Assembly: GCF_009792795.1 (NCBI RefSeq)
Contig: NZ_VKHQ01000004.1
Span: forward strand, 656,017-720,016
DNA from: Cognatiluteimonas profundi
GTDB lineage: Bacteria > Pseudomonadota > Gammaproteobacteria > Xanthomonadales > Xanthomonadaceae
Length of the DNA: 64,000 nucleotides
Direction of reading: 5' to 3'
The notes beneath the pieces were generated by a model. That model had not been told where the DNA came from. It saw nothing but the letters and a program-made list of their open reading frames with translations, and did not search any database. The translations under genes and the position numbers were made by a program. The first letter of the stretch is position 1, and every line of letters starts with the position of its first letter. Shown here piece after piece: positions 35,804 to 47,017 of the stretch.

Positions 35804-37240
35804 TCAGGCCAGTTCGAATCGCGTGCGGCGCGTGGCCACGTCCGCTTCCACCAGCCGTATCGTCACCGTGTCTCCCAGCGGCAGGTCGGCGGCAGCGGTC
35901 AGCGGCGCCTCGATCGCGGGATCGCGCAGCATCACCACGCCCTGCCGGCGGTCGTCGCCGCGCACCTCGACAATGTCGCCGCTGAAGGTGTCGCCGACGC
36001 GGCTGGACAGGGCGAACGTTTCGGCAAGGTCGAGCACGGCATGCTCGAAGCGGCTGGCGCGACGGCCGGCATCGGCCATCGTCTGTGGCAGCGCGGGCAG
36101 CGCCTGCTGCACCCAGTCGGGCACGGGCTGTCCGCCGCACAGCGCGACGCAGGTTTCGCCCACGTAGCGATCCACCAGGCGCCGCAACGGCGCGGTCGCA
36201 TGCGCGTACTCCGCCGCCAGGCCCCAGTGCATCGGCTGCGCCGGCGCGGCGCCGTCGAAGGCCGCGTAACCCGCGCCGCGCAGCACGGTGGTCGACGCCA
36301 CCATCATGGCCACGTTGCGCGGTTGCGCGGGATCCAGCGAATCGATGAACTGCGGATAGGACATGTCGGATGGCCAGGCGATGTCGAGTGCCTTGGCGGT
36401 GCGACGCAGCCGGTCGATCGCCCACGGCTCGGGTTTTGGCAGCGTGCGCAGCAGTCCCACGCCGCCCTTCAGCATGATGTCGGCGGCCGCCATGCCGGTC
36501 AGCAGCGACACCTGCTCGTTCCAGTCCTCCGCCGGCTTGCGCGCACGGAACTCCAGCAGCCAGCGACCTTCCTCAACGCACACTTCCTGCTCGGGCAGCG
36601 GCAGGCTGATGCCGCCGCGTGCGCGCTCGCGCTGCTTGCGCAACTCGCCGAACGCGCGCAACACGTCCCACATCGGCTCGCCCTGGCCGGCATCGATGCG
36701 TGCCTGCATCGCGGCGTAATTGAGCTTGGCGCGGCTGCGGACCAGTGCGCGGCGTACGTCGCTCGACGTGCATTCGCCGGCGGCATCGACATCGATCGTC
36801 CACAGCAGCGCGGGACGCACCTGGTCGGGCAGCAGCGACGCGGCGCCTTCGGACAGCACGCGCGGATGCAGCGGGATCTTCGCATCGGCGCCGTACAGCG
36901 TCTCACCGCGCTTGTTCGCCTCGATGTCGATCGCATCGCCAGGCGCGACGAAGGCGGCCACGTCGGCGATGGCATAGAACACGCGGAAGCCGCTGCCATT
37001 GCGCTGCACATGCAGTGCCTGGTCCAGGTCCATCGAGCCGGGTGGATCGATGGTCACCAGCTCGATGTCGGTGCGGTCCAGCGTCGGCAGGCGCGGCGCG
37101 GCCGCGGCGTCCGCCGCCGCGATTTCGACCGGCGGCGGAAACGCGGTCGGCAGCGCCTGTTCGCGCTTGATCGCGGCCAAGCCCGCGGCGATGGCCGGGG
37201 CGTCGGGCGGCTGGATGTGCAGGCGGCGGGTGGTCGACAT
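35804..37240 (-). CDS. RNB-domain ribonuclease (RNase II family)
   Basis: The protein has 478 residues. The RNB catalytic aspartates are in IDPPGSMDLDQAL (Asp65, 71, 73), and GVGLLRT and YAHATAPLRRLVDRY are conserved. It is shorter than RNase II (about 640), with no clear N-terminal cold-shock domains and a short C-terminal S1-like region. It should degrade single-stranded RNA 3' to 5'. It lies three bases after tamB on the same strand. Confidence 0.88.
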   Translation of the reverse strand: MSTTRRLHIQPPDAPAIAAGLAAIKREQALPTAFPPPVEIAAADAAAAPRLPTLDRTDIELVTIDPPGSMDLDQALHVQRNGSGFRVFYAIADVAAFVAPGDAIDIEANKRGETLYGADAKIPLHPRVLSEGAASLLPDQVRPALLWTIDVDAAGECTSSDVRRALVRSRAKLNYAAMQARIDAGQGEPMWDVLRAFGELRKQRERARGGISLPLPEQEVCVEEGRWLLEFRARKPAEDWNEQVSLLTGMAAADIMLKGGVGLLRTLPKPEPWAIDRLRRTAKALDIAWPSDMSYPQFIDSLDPAQPRNVAMMVASTTVLRGAGYAAFDGAAPAQPMHWGLAAEYAHATAPLRRLVDRYVGETCVALCGGQPVPDWVQQALPALPQTMADAGRRASRFEHAVLDLAETFALSSRVGDTFSGDIVEVRGDDRRQGVVMLRDPAIEAPLTAAADLPLGDTVTIRLVEADVATRRTRFELA

Positions 37241-37244
37241 GGGG

Positions 37245-40200
37245 TCATTTTTCCTTGCGAAGATTCAACGATGCGCGATTCTCGACCGTGCTCGATTCGA
37301 TCTCGATGTCCACGCCCTTGCGCAGCAGGTATTTCAGCGTGAGCACTTCGCCGGTACCCAGCAGCGACACGCCGTAGCTGACATAGAGTTTCGGCGACAG
37401 GTACTTGCCGATGCCCAGCACGCTGCCGCCCAGCGCGCGCGATTGGCTGACGCCGGCATTCTCCAGCCCCAGCCGCGCGCCCAGTTGCGACGCCAGCAGG
37501 TTGCCGCCGGCGGTCAGTGCCGCGCTGGCGGCGCCGAGCTGGCGGCTTTCATCGGCGCTGGCGCTGGACAGCGGCCTGCCCAGCGCGAGGTAGGCCAGCG
37601 CCTCGGACTGGTCGCTGGCCGGATCCGTCCACACCTGCGCCTGCGGGCGCGTGGCATGGCCGGTGACGTCGATGCCGGCGGTGACGTCGCTGACGTGGCG
37701 CTGTGCACGGATGTCGAGCAGCGGGTCGCCGATCGCGGTGTCGCTCCACGACAGCCGCCCGCGGGTGATCGCAAGGCGCTGGCCATACGCAAGATAGTTG
37801 CCGCCGATGTCCAGGCTGCCGTTCGCGACCATCTCGCGACCGGGTCGTGTACGCACCCGCAGGTCGCCTGCGAGCGTGCCGTCCAGGCCGAAGCCGTGCA
37901 GGCGCACGTCATCGCCAAGCGCGAGCGTCAGGTCGAGCACGCTCGGCGTGGAGATGCCCTGCGTGGAATCGACCGGATCCAGCACGACGACGTCCGGCGA
38001 ACTGGCCACGCCGCGATCCAGGCGCTCGAGGTCCAGGCGCGCACTGGGCACGCCGACGCGCCCGCTGATATCCAGCGGCTGGCCCGGCGCATAGCGCACG
38101 ACCACGTCCGGATCGATCACCGCACGCAGGTCGCGCGTATCGGCGGCGAGCACATTGCTGCCGCGCACGTTGAGCACCAGCGGCGCGGTCGATGCGCCCG
38201 CTGCTGCGCGCCACCCCAGCGTGCCGTCGAGTGCGAGCGTGCCGTCGCCGGATTGCACGCTGCCGTGGATGCGTGCGCTGCCATCGGGCTGCGCATCCAG
38301 GCGCAGCGAGCCGTTGCGCAGGGTGATCGCGAGCGCCGGCAACTCGGTGCTGAAGTTCGACAGTTGCGCCTGTCCGCCCAGCGCCGGTTGCGCGCGGCTG
38401 CCGCCCAGCACGAGACGGGCCTGGATGTGGCCGGTAGGGTCGACGATGTCCGGCGACAGCAACTCCATCCATGTCAGCGCATCGGTTTCCACCGCGATGG
38501 TCCCGGACAAGGGCGCGTATGCGTCCCAGCCGCTGCGCACGCGCGCGTCGATGCGGCCGCCGCCGTCCAGTCCAGCACCCAGCGTCGCATCGACGTGCCG
38601 CGCATCGAATGTCGCCGCCAATGTCAGGTTCTCGTATCCGACCAGGTCGCGGCGCGACGTCTCGCTGTTGCGCAGGCCACCACTGGCCGATGTCGCGTGG
38701 ACGCTGCCCTGCCATGCGGATCCCGCGCTGCGCAGCCGCGCATCGAGGTCGACTTCACCGTGCGGCAGCCAGGGTCGGCCGTCGGTGCGCGCGGGCAGGT
38801 ACGGGCTTGCCAACGCCAACGGCAGCGCATGGCCGTCGATGTCCACGCCGCTGTTTGGCCAGTCCGCGCGCGCGCACAGCGAGCCGGCGCCTGCCGACAT
38901 GATGCAGCCGTGCGACAGCGTCCAGCGCGCACCGTCCTGCACGACGCGCACCGGCGCCTGCAGTTGCCAGGCCGCTCCGCGCGCGGGCGCCAGGTGCAGG
39001 CGATCGAGCGATCCCGACCATCCCGCGGTGCGCTTGCCTGCGCTGCCGGCAAGGTCGACCGCGCCGACCGCGCCCGTCGCCTGCGCCTGCAGCTGCAGCG
39101 CTTCCACCGCGCCGCGCGCGTCGATGTGCAGGCGATCGAGTGCGACGCCGGCGGCGAGTCCGCGTGCATCGACCGTCAATGCACCACTGCCACCGCGCCA
39201 GGGCAGGCGTCCACGTGCCTGCAGGGTGTCGGCCCGGTAGCTGCCGTAGGCGAGGCCCTGGCCCGCCAGGTCGACGTCGATGTCGGGAGCGCGACGCGCG
39301 CCGGTCAGCCGTAACGTGCCGCGCAGCGAGCCGGTGCCCTGCGGCAGCAGGTCGTCCAGGTGCAGCGGCGAGAAGCGTGCGGTGACATCCAGCGCATCGG
39401 CGATGCTGCCGTGTGCATCGATGCGGCTGTCGCCAAGCGACACCACGACATCACCGCCGTATTCGTTGCCGTGCACGGTCAGCGCGCCATGGCCCTGCAG
39501 CGCGCGCCCGCGCAGGCGTCCCGCGAGCGTCGGCACCTGCACCTGCGCGTCGACACCGCCGCCGCCGTGCGTGCTGCCGGTGCTGCTGATGCGGCCCTGC
39601 AGGGCGCCGTCCCAGCCGGCGAACAGATAGCCGGGATCGAATCCCGCCAGCGTCGCCTGCATGTCCCAACCCAGCGTGGGCGACCAGTGCAGCGTGCCGT
39701 TCGCGTCGAGCCGGCCTTCGGGCATCGCGACCTGCAGGGATCGCAGCGCCAACTGGTCGCGGTTGCCGCGCCCATCCACTTGCACGGACGCGGTGCGCGC
39801 GCCACGGCGCAGTGTCGCCCGACCGATGGCCGCCCACGCGTCCAGGCTGCCGGCGATGCCCAGGTCGGTATCCGCGCGCAACGGCACACCGGTCGCGGCG
39901 CCCCAGGTCACGCCACGCGCATTGGCCGCGATGCGCAGGCTGGTGTGGCGCGGGTCGCGCATGTCGACCTGGCCGCGCAGCGTTGCCCGACCCTGCAGGA
40001 CATCCAGCACCAGCGGTTGCACGCGCAGCACCTGGTTGTCGAGTCGAACCTGCGACGGCTGGATGGCGACGTCCAGCGCACCGCGCGCGACGTGTCCGTG
40101 CAGGTTGGCGCTGCCACCGCGCCCGTCGGCGCGCAGGTCGAATGCCAGCGGTGTCGACGGCGCGGCGCCGGTCAGCAATGCCGGATCCAGCGCGGCGGAG

Positions 40201-41096
40201 TGCGCACGCGCCGACCATCGCGGCAGGTCGCGTCCGCGCAACGCCAGGCTCGCCTGCAGCGGTGCCGGCGCGGAACCCCCGATCGCCACGTCCATCGCGT
40301 CGAGGTCGCCGCGCGCGACCAGTGCGAGGCGCGCCGGCGCGCGTGCGCCGGTCGTCGGCAGCACGGCGGTCGCGGTCATGTCGGTGCGGTAGGCATCGGC
40401 GGGCGCGTAGTCGCCGTGCGCGGTGAAATCCCCACGGTCGCTGTCGACGACCAGCCGCTCCAGGTGCAGGCGTCCGCGCGACGCCTGCAGGCCGCCGCGC
40501 GCATGCCGGATCAATACCAATGGCAGGCGATCGCGCGTCACCCGCAGGCCATCGATGCGGATGGCGTCCGCGCGCAGCGCCAGCGGCGGTGCGATCTGCG
40601 GCAGCGAATCCGGCCATCGCGGCAACTTGAACGGCTGCGTGCCGATGGGCAGGTCGAGGGTCGCATCGGTGATGTCGAGCGCATCCAGACGCAGGCTGCG
40701 ACCGAGCAGCGGGCGCAGCGCGGGATCCAGCACGATGATCCGCGCGGTGAACACGATCGTGCCGGCGGCGCAGGGCTGGGTCGCGGTGCGGACGCAGGCG
40801 GGATCGGCCGCGCGCGGCATCGTGAAGCGCACGCCCTGCAATGTCATCGGGCCGGAGGCGGGTCCGCTGGCCTGTTGCCACGTGAGCGTGGTGCCTTGTG
40901 GCAGCCGCGCGACGATCTGGCGCAGCAGCACGTCGCGGCCGCCGACCGTCGTGAGCAACCACCAGGCGATCACCGCGAGCAGCAGCACCAGCGCCAGCGT
41001 CGCCAGGGCCGAGTGCAGGGCCACGCGCCGCGCCAGCGCCTTGCGCGCCGCATTGCGCGCGGCACGCTGCTCCGGCGTCAGCGGAACGCCCCTCAC
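37245..41096 (-). CDS. tamB: Translocation and assembly module inner-membrane protein TamB
   Basis: The protein has 1283 residues. One N-terminal membrane helix (about 25-45) is followed by a very long stretch of beta-groove repeats and the C-terminal DUF490/TamB domain (SDVTAGIDVTGHATRPQ, GIGKYLSPKLYVSYGVSL). TamB bridges the periplasm and, with TamA, supports outer-membrane protein insertion and phospholipid transport. The start is a GTG at 41096. tamA lies 37 bases upstream. Confidence 0.9.
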   Translation of the reverse strand: MRGVPLTPEQRAARNAARKALARRVALHSALATLALVLLLAVIAWWLLTTVGGRDVLLRQIVARLPQGTTLTWQQASGPASGPMTLQGVRFTMPRAADPACVRTATQPCAAGTIVFTARIIVLDPALRPLLGRSLRLDALDITDATLDLPIGTQPFKLPRWPDSLPQIAPPLALRADAIRIDGLRVTRDRLPLVLIRHARGGLQASRGRLHLERLVVDSDRGDFTAHGDYAPADAYRTDMTATAVLPTTGARAPARLALVARGDLDAMDVAIGGSAPAPLQASLALRGRDLPRWSARAHSAALDPALLTGAAPSTPLAFDLRADGRGGSANLHGHVARGALDVAIQPSQVRLDNQVLRVQPLVLDVLQGRATLRGQVDMRDPRHTSLRIAANARGVTWGAATGVPLRADTDLGIAGSLDAWAAIGRATLRRGARTASVQVDGRGNRDQLALRSLQVAMPEGRLDANGTLHWSPTLGWDMQATLAGFDPGYLFAGWDGALQGRISSTGSTHGGGGVDAQVQVPTLAGRLRGRALQGHGALTVHGNEYGGDVVVSLGDSRIDAHGSIADALDVTARFSPLHLDDLLPQGTGSLRGTLRLTGARRAPDIDVDLAGQGLAYGSYRADTLQARGRLPWRGGSGALTVDARGLAAGVALDRLHIDARGAVEALQLQAQATGAVGAVDLAGSAGKRTAGWSGSLDRLHLAPARGAAWQLQAPVRVVQDGARWTLSHGCIMSAGAGSLCARADWPNSGVDIDGHALPLALASPYLPARTDGRPWLPHGEVDLDARLRSAGSAWQGSVHATSASGGLRNSETSRRDLVGYENLTLAATFDARHVDATLGAGLDGGGRIDARVRSGWDAYAPLSGTIAVETDALTWMELLSPDIVDPTGHIQARLVLGGSRAQPALGGQAQLSNFSTELPALAITLRNGSLRLDAQPDGSARIHGSVQSGDGTLALDGTLGWRAAAGASTAPLVLNVRGSNVLAADTRDLRAVIDPDVVVRYAPGQPLDISGRVGVPSARLDLERLDRGVASSPDVVVLDPVDSTQGISTPSVLDLTLALGDDVRLHGFGLDGTLAGDLRVRTRPGREMVANGSLDIGGNYLAYGQRLAITRGRLSWSDTAIGDPLLDIRAQRHVSDVTAGIDVTGHATRPQAQVWTDPASDQSEALAYLALGRPLSSASADESRQLGAASAALTAGGNLLASQLGARLGLENAGVSQSRALGGSVLGIGKYLSPKLYVSYGVSLLGTGEVLTLKYLLRKGVDIEIESSTVENRASLNLRKEK

Positions 41097-41133
41097 CGCG
41101 CGCCGCCTGCGCGGGTCGCGGCACTGCGCGCGC

Positions 41134-42930
41134 TCACAGGTCGGCTCCGATGTTGAGATACAGCCCCAGCGCCGAATCCGGACTGTCGAGACCGCGCGCG
41201 ATGTCGACGCGCACCGGTCCCACCGGCGAGCGCCAGCGCAGTCCGATGCCGACCCCGGTGTGCCAGTCCGGGGTGCGTCCGTTGAACGCACTGCCACTGT
41301 CGACGAAGACCGCGCCGCCCCATTGCGCGGTGAAGTCATGTTCGAACTCGGAGCTCGCCGTCACCAGGTTGTTGGCACCCAGGCCGAACGTGCCCAGGCG
41401 CGGACCGACCTCGCGGTTGTTGTAGCCGCGGATGCTGCGGTCGCCGCCGGCGTAGAAACGCAGGCTGGGCGGCAGGTCGACCACCGTTCGGGTAAAGGTG
41501 TGGCCCAGTTCGCCGCGCAGGATCAACCGGTCACGCGCGCCCAGGCCATGGAACCAGCTGGAACGTGCGTGCACCTGGAAGAACGTCGCATCCGACCCCA
41601 GGCCCTTGCTCCCGCCGCGCAGTTCCAGCGACGTGGCCATGCCACGACGCGGATACAGGCGATCGTCGACGCCGATGTATTCGCCGCGCAACGCCGGGAA
41701 GGTGAAGCTGCCGTAGCGATAACCCGGATGATCGATGTCGCCGGTATAGGCCCAGCGTTCGCGCAGGGCGTGCAGCGACGCCGCCGCGGTCAGCCGTGTG
41801 TTGATCATGCCGGTGCGGCTGCCGACCAGTTCCACCCGCCGCGTGTCGATGTAGTCGGTCTGCTCGTCGGCGGCCTGCAGGCTCGCCGTGTACCAGCCGT
41901 CGATCCAGGCGAACGCGGGGATGCGGTATTGCAGGGTGAGCGTCTTGCGCCGTTCCGCGTAATCCAGTTGCGCCAGCGCCTTGTGTCCGCGCGAGTTGAG
42001 ATAGCGACGCTCCACGCCCAGCCGCACGCCGGCGCCGCTGTCGCTGCCGTAGCTGGCGCCGGCGGTGTAGACGCTGCGCTTGGCGGGCGTGAGCGTGACC
42101 AGCACCGGCACCTGGTGGTCGGTCGCGTGTTCGGGTTGCGGCTGGATGTCGATGCGACTGAAGTCGTCCAGCGCGACCAGCGACTTGCGCAGCTGGTCGA
42201 TCTTCTCCTGCTGGTAGGCGCTGCCGGGGGTCCACTTCACGACCTTGTGCAGCAGTGAATCGCGCAGGATGCGCGTCGGCGCCTGCACGAAGCTCGCCGG
42301 CCCCATGGTGTAGCGCGCGCCGCTGGCCCAGGCCAGGTCGATGTCGGCCGCATTGGCCGCGCGCGTGACCTCGACCCTGCGGCTGAGGAAGTCGGCGTCG
42401 AAATATCCGCGTTCGGCCAGGCGCCGGCTGATGCGCGCCTTGCTGTCCTCGTACACGCCCTGGTTGAAGACGTCGCCGATCGCCGGCGTGAATGCCGCCA
42501 CCTCGCCCCGCAGCACCTGGTCCGCGCTGCCCTCGCCATCGATGGCGACATGCGAGGCGCGCACGCGCACCGGCGCGCCGGCGTCGACCGTGATGGTGAC
42601 CGTGATGGTGACCGTGATGGTGACCGCCAGCGCGGCGGACCCTGGCGCGGCGTTGGCGGGGCCGCGCTGCACCTGCACCTGCGGGGAGAAATAGCCGAAT
42701 GGCGCCAGTGCGTCGCGCGTTTCCGGCGTCGCCTGGCGCAGCAGGTAGGACAGCCGCCGTTCGGAGACGTCCTTGCCGATGGCGTCCACCAGCGACAGCG
42801 CATCGCGCACGTTCCGGGTCATCGGTGCATCGATGCCGCGGATGTCGACCGACGCCAGCGTGGCCGCATGCACGCCGGTCGCCGCGGTCAGGCACAGGGC
42901 AGCGGTCAACAGGCGGGAAGCGATCGGCAT
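41134..42930 (-). CDS. tamA: Translocation and assembly module outer-membrane protein TamA
   Basis: The protein has 598 residues. A signal peptide (about 1-22) is followed by three POTRA domains and an Omp85-type 16-strand barrel. The barrel contains GGDRSIRGYNNREVGPR, which matches the conserved (V/I)RG(Y/F) motif of strand six. GPVRVDIARGLD lies near the C-terminus. A 12-bp tandem repeat adds TVTI units in the first POTRA (see repeat). It precedes tamB. Confidence 0.93.
   Translation of the reverse strand: MPIASRLLTAALCLTAATGVHAATLASVDIRGIDAPMTRNVRDALSLVDAIGKDVSERRLSYLLRQATPETRDALAPFGYFSPQVQVQRGPANAAPGSAALAVTITVTITVTITVDAGAPVRVRASHVAIDGEGSADQVLRGEVAAFTPAIGDVFNQGVYEDSKARISRRLAERGYFDADFLSRRVEVTRAANAADIDLAWASGARYTMGPASFVQAPTRILRDSLLHKVVKWTPGSAYQQEKIDQLRKSLVALDDFSRIDIQPQPEHATDHQVPVLVTLTPAKRSVYTAGASYGSDSGAGVRLGVERRYLNSRGHKALAQLDYAERRKTLTLQYRIPAFAWIDGWYTASLQAADEQTDYIDTRRVELVGSRTGMINTRLTAAASLHALRERWAYTGDIDHPGYRYGSFTFPALRGEYIGVDDRLYPRRGMATSLELRGGSKGLGSDATFFQVHARSSWFHGLGARDRLILRGELGHTFTRTVVDLPPSLRFYAGGDRSIRGYNNREVGPRLGTFGLGANNLVTASSEFEHDFTAQWGGAVFVDSGSAFNGRTPDWHTGVGIGLRWRSPVGPVRVDIARGLDSPDSALGLYLNIGADL
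42586..42626 (-). repeat. 12-bp tandem repeat within tamA
   Basis: GACCGTGATGGT occurs three times in a row plus five bases of a fourth. In tamA it encodes repeated TVTI residues at the end of POTRA-1. Unit changes keep the frame, so copy-number variation would lengthen or shorten the strand. Confidence 0.85.
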
Positions 42931-42980
42931 CCGGGCGAGGATACGCGCCGGGCGTCAACGGCCGTGTAACGCCGCGCGAT

Positions 42981-45187
42981 CTACGTCGACAGGTGCTCGA
43001 TCGCGGCGACGCTGCCCAGGCGATTGGCCAGGCGTTGCAGCAGGGCGAGGCGGTTGTCGCGCACGGCAGCGTCGTCGACATTGACCATCACCGCGTCGAA
43101 GAACGCATCGACCTGCGGGCGCAGCCGGGCCAGCCGGCCCAGCACGGCGACGTAATCGCGGCGCGCCAGCGCATCGTCGGTGTCGGCGATCGCCGCGTGC
43201 ACGGCGTCGGCGAGATCCTGTTCGGCCCCAGGCGTCAGCAGCGCGGGATCGACATCGTCCGGGATGTCGCCTTCGACCTTGCGCAGGATGTTGCGGATGC
43301 GCTTGTTGGCCGCGGCGAGCGCGTCGGCTTCGGGCAGCCTGGCGAATTCGCCGATGGCCGCCAGGCGCCGGTCGAAGTCGGGCAGCGAGGTCGGTCGAAG
43401 GGCCGCAACGGATTCGAATTGTTGTGGTTCGATCCCTCGCTCAGCGTAGTAACTGCGAAGGCGGTCTGTAATGAAGTCGCGAAGTTCATCGCTTGCTTTG
43501 CGAGCAAGCTTTTTTCCGTCGTCAGAAATGGTGGTCCATTCGGATGCTATATCGCTAATAAGCTCCTGCTTATTAGCAACTTTCACGCTCTCTGAGCTGG
43601 CCTTTTCCATTTCTCTGCTCAACTCGTGACTTCGTAACGCAATGAATTGGCCTTCAAAAAACTCACAAGCTCTGTAGAGAGAAGTGGTCACATCGAGATC
43701 TATCTCGCCTTCGATCAGCGTGCGCGCCAGCCCCAGCGCATTGCGCCGCAGCGCGAACGGATCCTTGTTGCCCGTCGGCTTCAATCCCGCGGCAAAACCG
43801 CCGGCGAGCGTATCCAGGCGCTCGGCGATCGCCAGCACCTGCCCGAGTGTCGACGGTGCGATGGCGTCGCCGGCGAAGCGCGGCATGTAGGCCTCGTCGA
43901 TTGCATTGGCGATCGCGACCGGTTCCTGCTCCACGACCGCGTAATAGCGGCCCGCGATGCCCTGCAGTTCGGGGAATTCGTTGACCAGCCGCGACTGCAG
44001 GTCGGCCTTGGACAGATCCGCGGCACGCCGCGCCTGCGTCGGGTCGACGCCGACTTCCGAAGCGATGGCTTCCGCCAGCGCGGCAACCCGCGCGACCTTG
44101 TCGGCGATGGTGCCGAGCTTGGCCTGGTAGGTCACGTTGGCAAGACCGGCCGCCATCGACGCGAGGCCCTGCTTCATGTCCTCGACGAAGAAGAACTTCG
44201 CATCCGAGAACCGCGGACGGATGACGCGCTCGTAGCCGCGGCGGATCTCCGCGACGTCCTTCGACTCGATGTTGGCGATGCCGACGAAGCGATCGACCAG
44301 GCGACCGGCGTCGTCGAGCAGCGGGAAGAATTTCTGGTTGGTTTCCATCGTCGCGATCAGCGCTTCCTGCGGCACCGCCAGGAACTCGCCCTCGAAGCCG
44401 CACGACACCGCGCTCGGCCATTCGACCAGGCAGTTGACCTGCTCCAGGTTGAGCGCATCGATGCGGGCGACCGCGCCGGCCGCGGCTGCATGCTCGCGCA
44501 CCTGGCGCACGATGCGTTCACGGCGCTCGTCGGGATCCACCAGCACCTTCGCCCCGCGCAGCGCGTCGACGTAGGTGCCGGGCGCATCGATCCACACCGG
44601 CTTGTCGTGCAGGAAACGATGGCCACGGCTGTTGCGGCCGGCCATCACGCCAAGCACGCCACCTTCGACGACGTCCTTGCCCAGCAGCATCACCAGCCAG
44701 TGCACCGGTCGCGCGAACGCATGCGCGTGGTTGCCCCAGCGCATCGGCTTGGGGATCGGCATCGCCGCGATGGCTTCGTGCAGGATCTGCGGCAGCAGCG
44801 TCGCGGTCGCCACGCCGGCGCTGACCGCGCGATGCACGAAGCGCTCGCCCTTGTTGTCGGTGGTGCGCGCGAGCTGCGTCCATTCCACGCCGGCTTTCTG
44901 CGCGAATCCCAGCAGCGCGCGGGTCGGTTGCCCATCCGCGTCCAGCGCGATGTTGAGGTAGGGGCCCAGCACTTCGGAAGCCTGCTCCGCCTGCGCGGTG
45001 CCGACGCCCGGCAACAGCACGGCGAGGCGACGCGGCGAATACAGCGGTTTGGCCTCGCCGCGCTGCACGGCGATGCCGCGCTTCACCAGCCCGTCGATGA
45101 CGCCATCCAGCAGGGCCTGCGCCAGGCCGGGCAGTGCGTTGACCGGTAGCTCTTCGGTGCCGAGTTCGATCAGCAGCGGATTCATCG

Positions 45188-45191
<4 letters not shown>
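42981..45191 (-). CDS. glyS: Glycine-tRNA ligase beta subunit GlyS
   Basis: The protein has 736 residues, about 45 more than E. coli GlyS. The front has [11 protein letters not shown] and [14 protein letters not shown], with [17 protein letters not shown] and [28 protein letters not shown], all typical. An AT-rich segment at about residues 501-584 adds an unusual stretch (see findings). The ATG at 45191 overlaps the glyQ stop (ATGA), so both subunits are coupled. Confidence 0.93.
43425..43690 (-). other. AT-rich segment inside glyS
   Basis: G+C is about 45% for 43501-43680 (81 of 180 counted), far below the flanking sequence. The frame is kept. Encoded residues include [15 protein letters not shown] and [13 protein letters not shown], not typical of GlyS at this position. 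It contains two hairpins (43491-43515 and 43554-43577). Confidence 0.75.
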
Positions 45192-46135
<944 letters not shown>

Positions 46136-46238
46136 GTGTGTCGGTGTTCTCTTCGGGGGCGCGGAAAAGCGGGCTAGTATACGTTTGCGGCCACACCGGG
46201 CCGCCGACGCCACCCGTTGCCAGCAGGTTGCCGCGGAC

Positions 46239-47000
46239 TTGAACGCGACGAATCCCACAGCCTTCCACAAACCCTTCCTGATCATCGAAACCGGCCAGCC
46301 GGTGCCTTCGATGCGTCGCCATGGACGCTTCCCGCACTGGATCCGCGTCGCCGCGGGCCTGCATGCCGACGCCGCCATCGTGGTCAACGTCGAGCAGGGT
46401 GAGTCACTGCCGGATCCGGACGGGTTCGCCGGGGCGCTGATCACCGGCTCCGGCGCCATGGTCACCGAGCGCCGTGAGTGGAGCGAACGCACCGCGCAGT
46501 GGTTGCGGGACGCGGCCAACGCCGGCCTGCCGCTGTTCGGCATCTGCTATGGCCACCAGTTGCTGGCGCATGCGCTCGGCGGGGAGGTCGGCGACAACCC
46601 CGCCGGTCGCGAGATGGGCACGGTCGGCATCGACCTGCATCCGGGTGCGACCGATGACCCGCTGTTCCAGGGCATGCCGGCGCAGTTCATTGCCCAGGCG
46701 ACCCATGTCCAGAGCGTGCTGCGCATTCCGCACGGGGCGACGGTGCTCGCCCGCTCGGCGCAGGATGGCTGCCATGCGTTCCGCTGGGGGCGGGCGACGT
46801 GGGGCGTGCAGTTCCATCCCGAGTTCAGCATCACCCACATGCGTGGCTACGTGCACGCCAAGCATGACGCGCTTGCCCGCGAGGGCCGTTGTTCACGGCA
46901 GCTCTCGCGTACGATCAGCGCCACGCCCCACGCGCGCCGCGTGCTGCGCCGCTTCGTCCGCCACGCACGGGCGCTGCATTCGCCGCCGCCCAACCGATAG
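46239..47000 (+). CDS. Class I glutamine amidotransferase (GMP synthase-like)
   Basis: The protein has about 253 residues. The amidotransferase nucleophile is in [11 protein letters not shown], with VQFHPEF holding the catalytic His and Glu. It is a stand-alone domain of the YfeJ type rather than GuaA. The start is uncertain: TTG at 46239 gives [18 protein letters not shown], and there is no better-placed ATG before the conserved region. The substrate is unknown. Confidence 0.82.
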   Translation: MNATNPTAFHKPFLIIETGQPVPSMRRHGRFPHWIRVAAGLHADAAIVVNVEQGESLPDPDGFAGALITGSGAMVTERREWSERTAQWLRDAANAGLPLFGICYGHQLLAHALGGEVGDNPAGREMGTVGIDLHPGATDDPLFQGMPAQFIAQATHVQSVLRIPHGATVLARSAQDGCHAFRWGRATWGVQFHPEFSITHMRGYVHAKHDALAREGRCSRQLSRTISATPHARRVLRRFVRHARALHSPPPNR

Positions 47001-47017
47001 TTTCCAGAGGAACAGGG

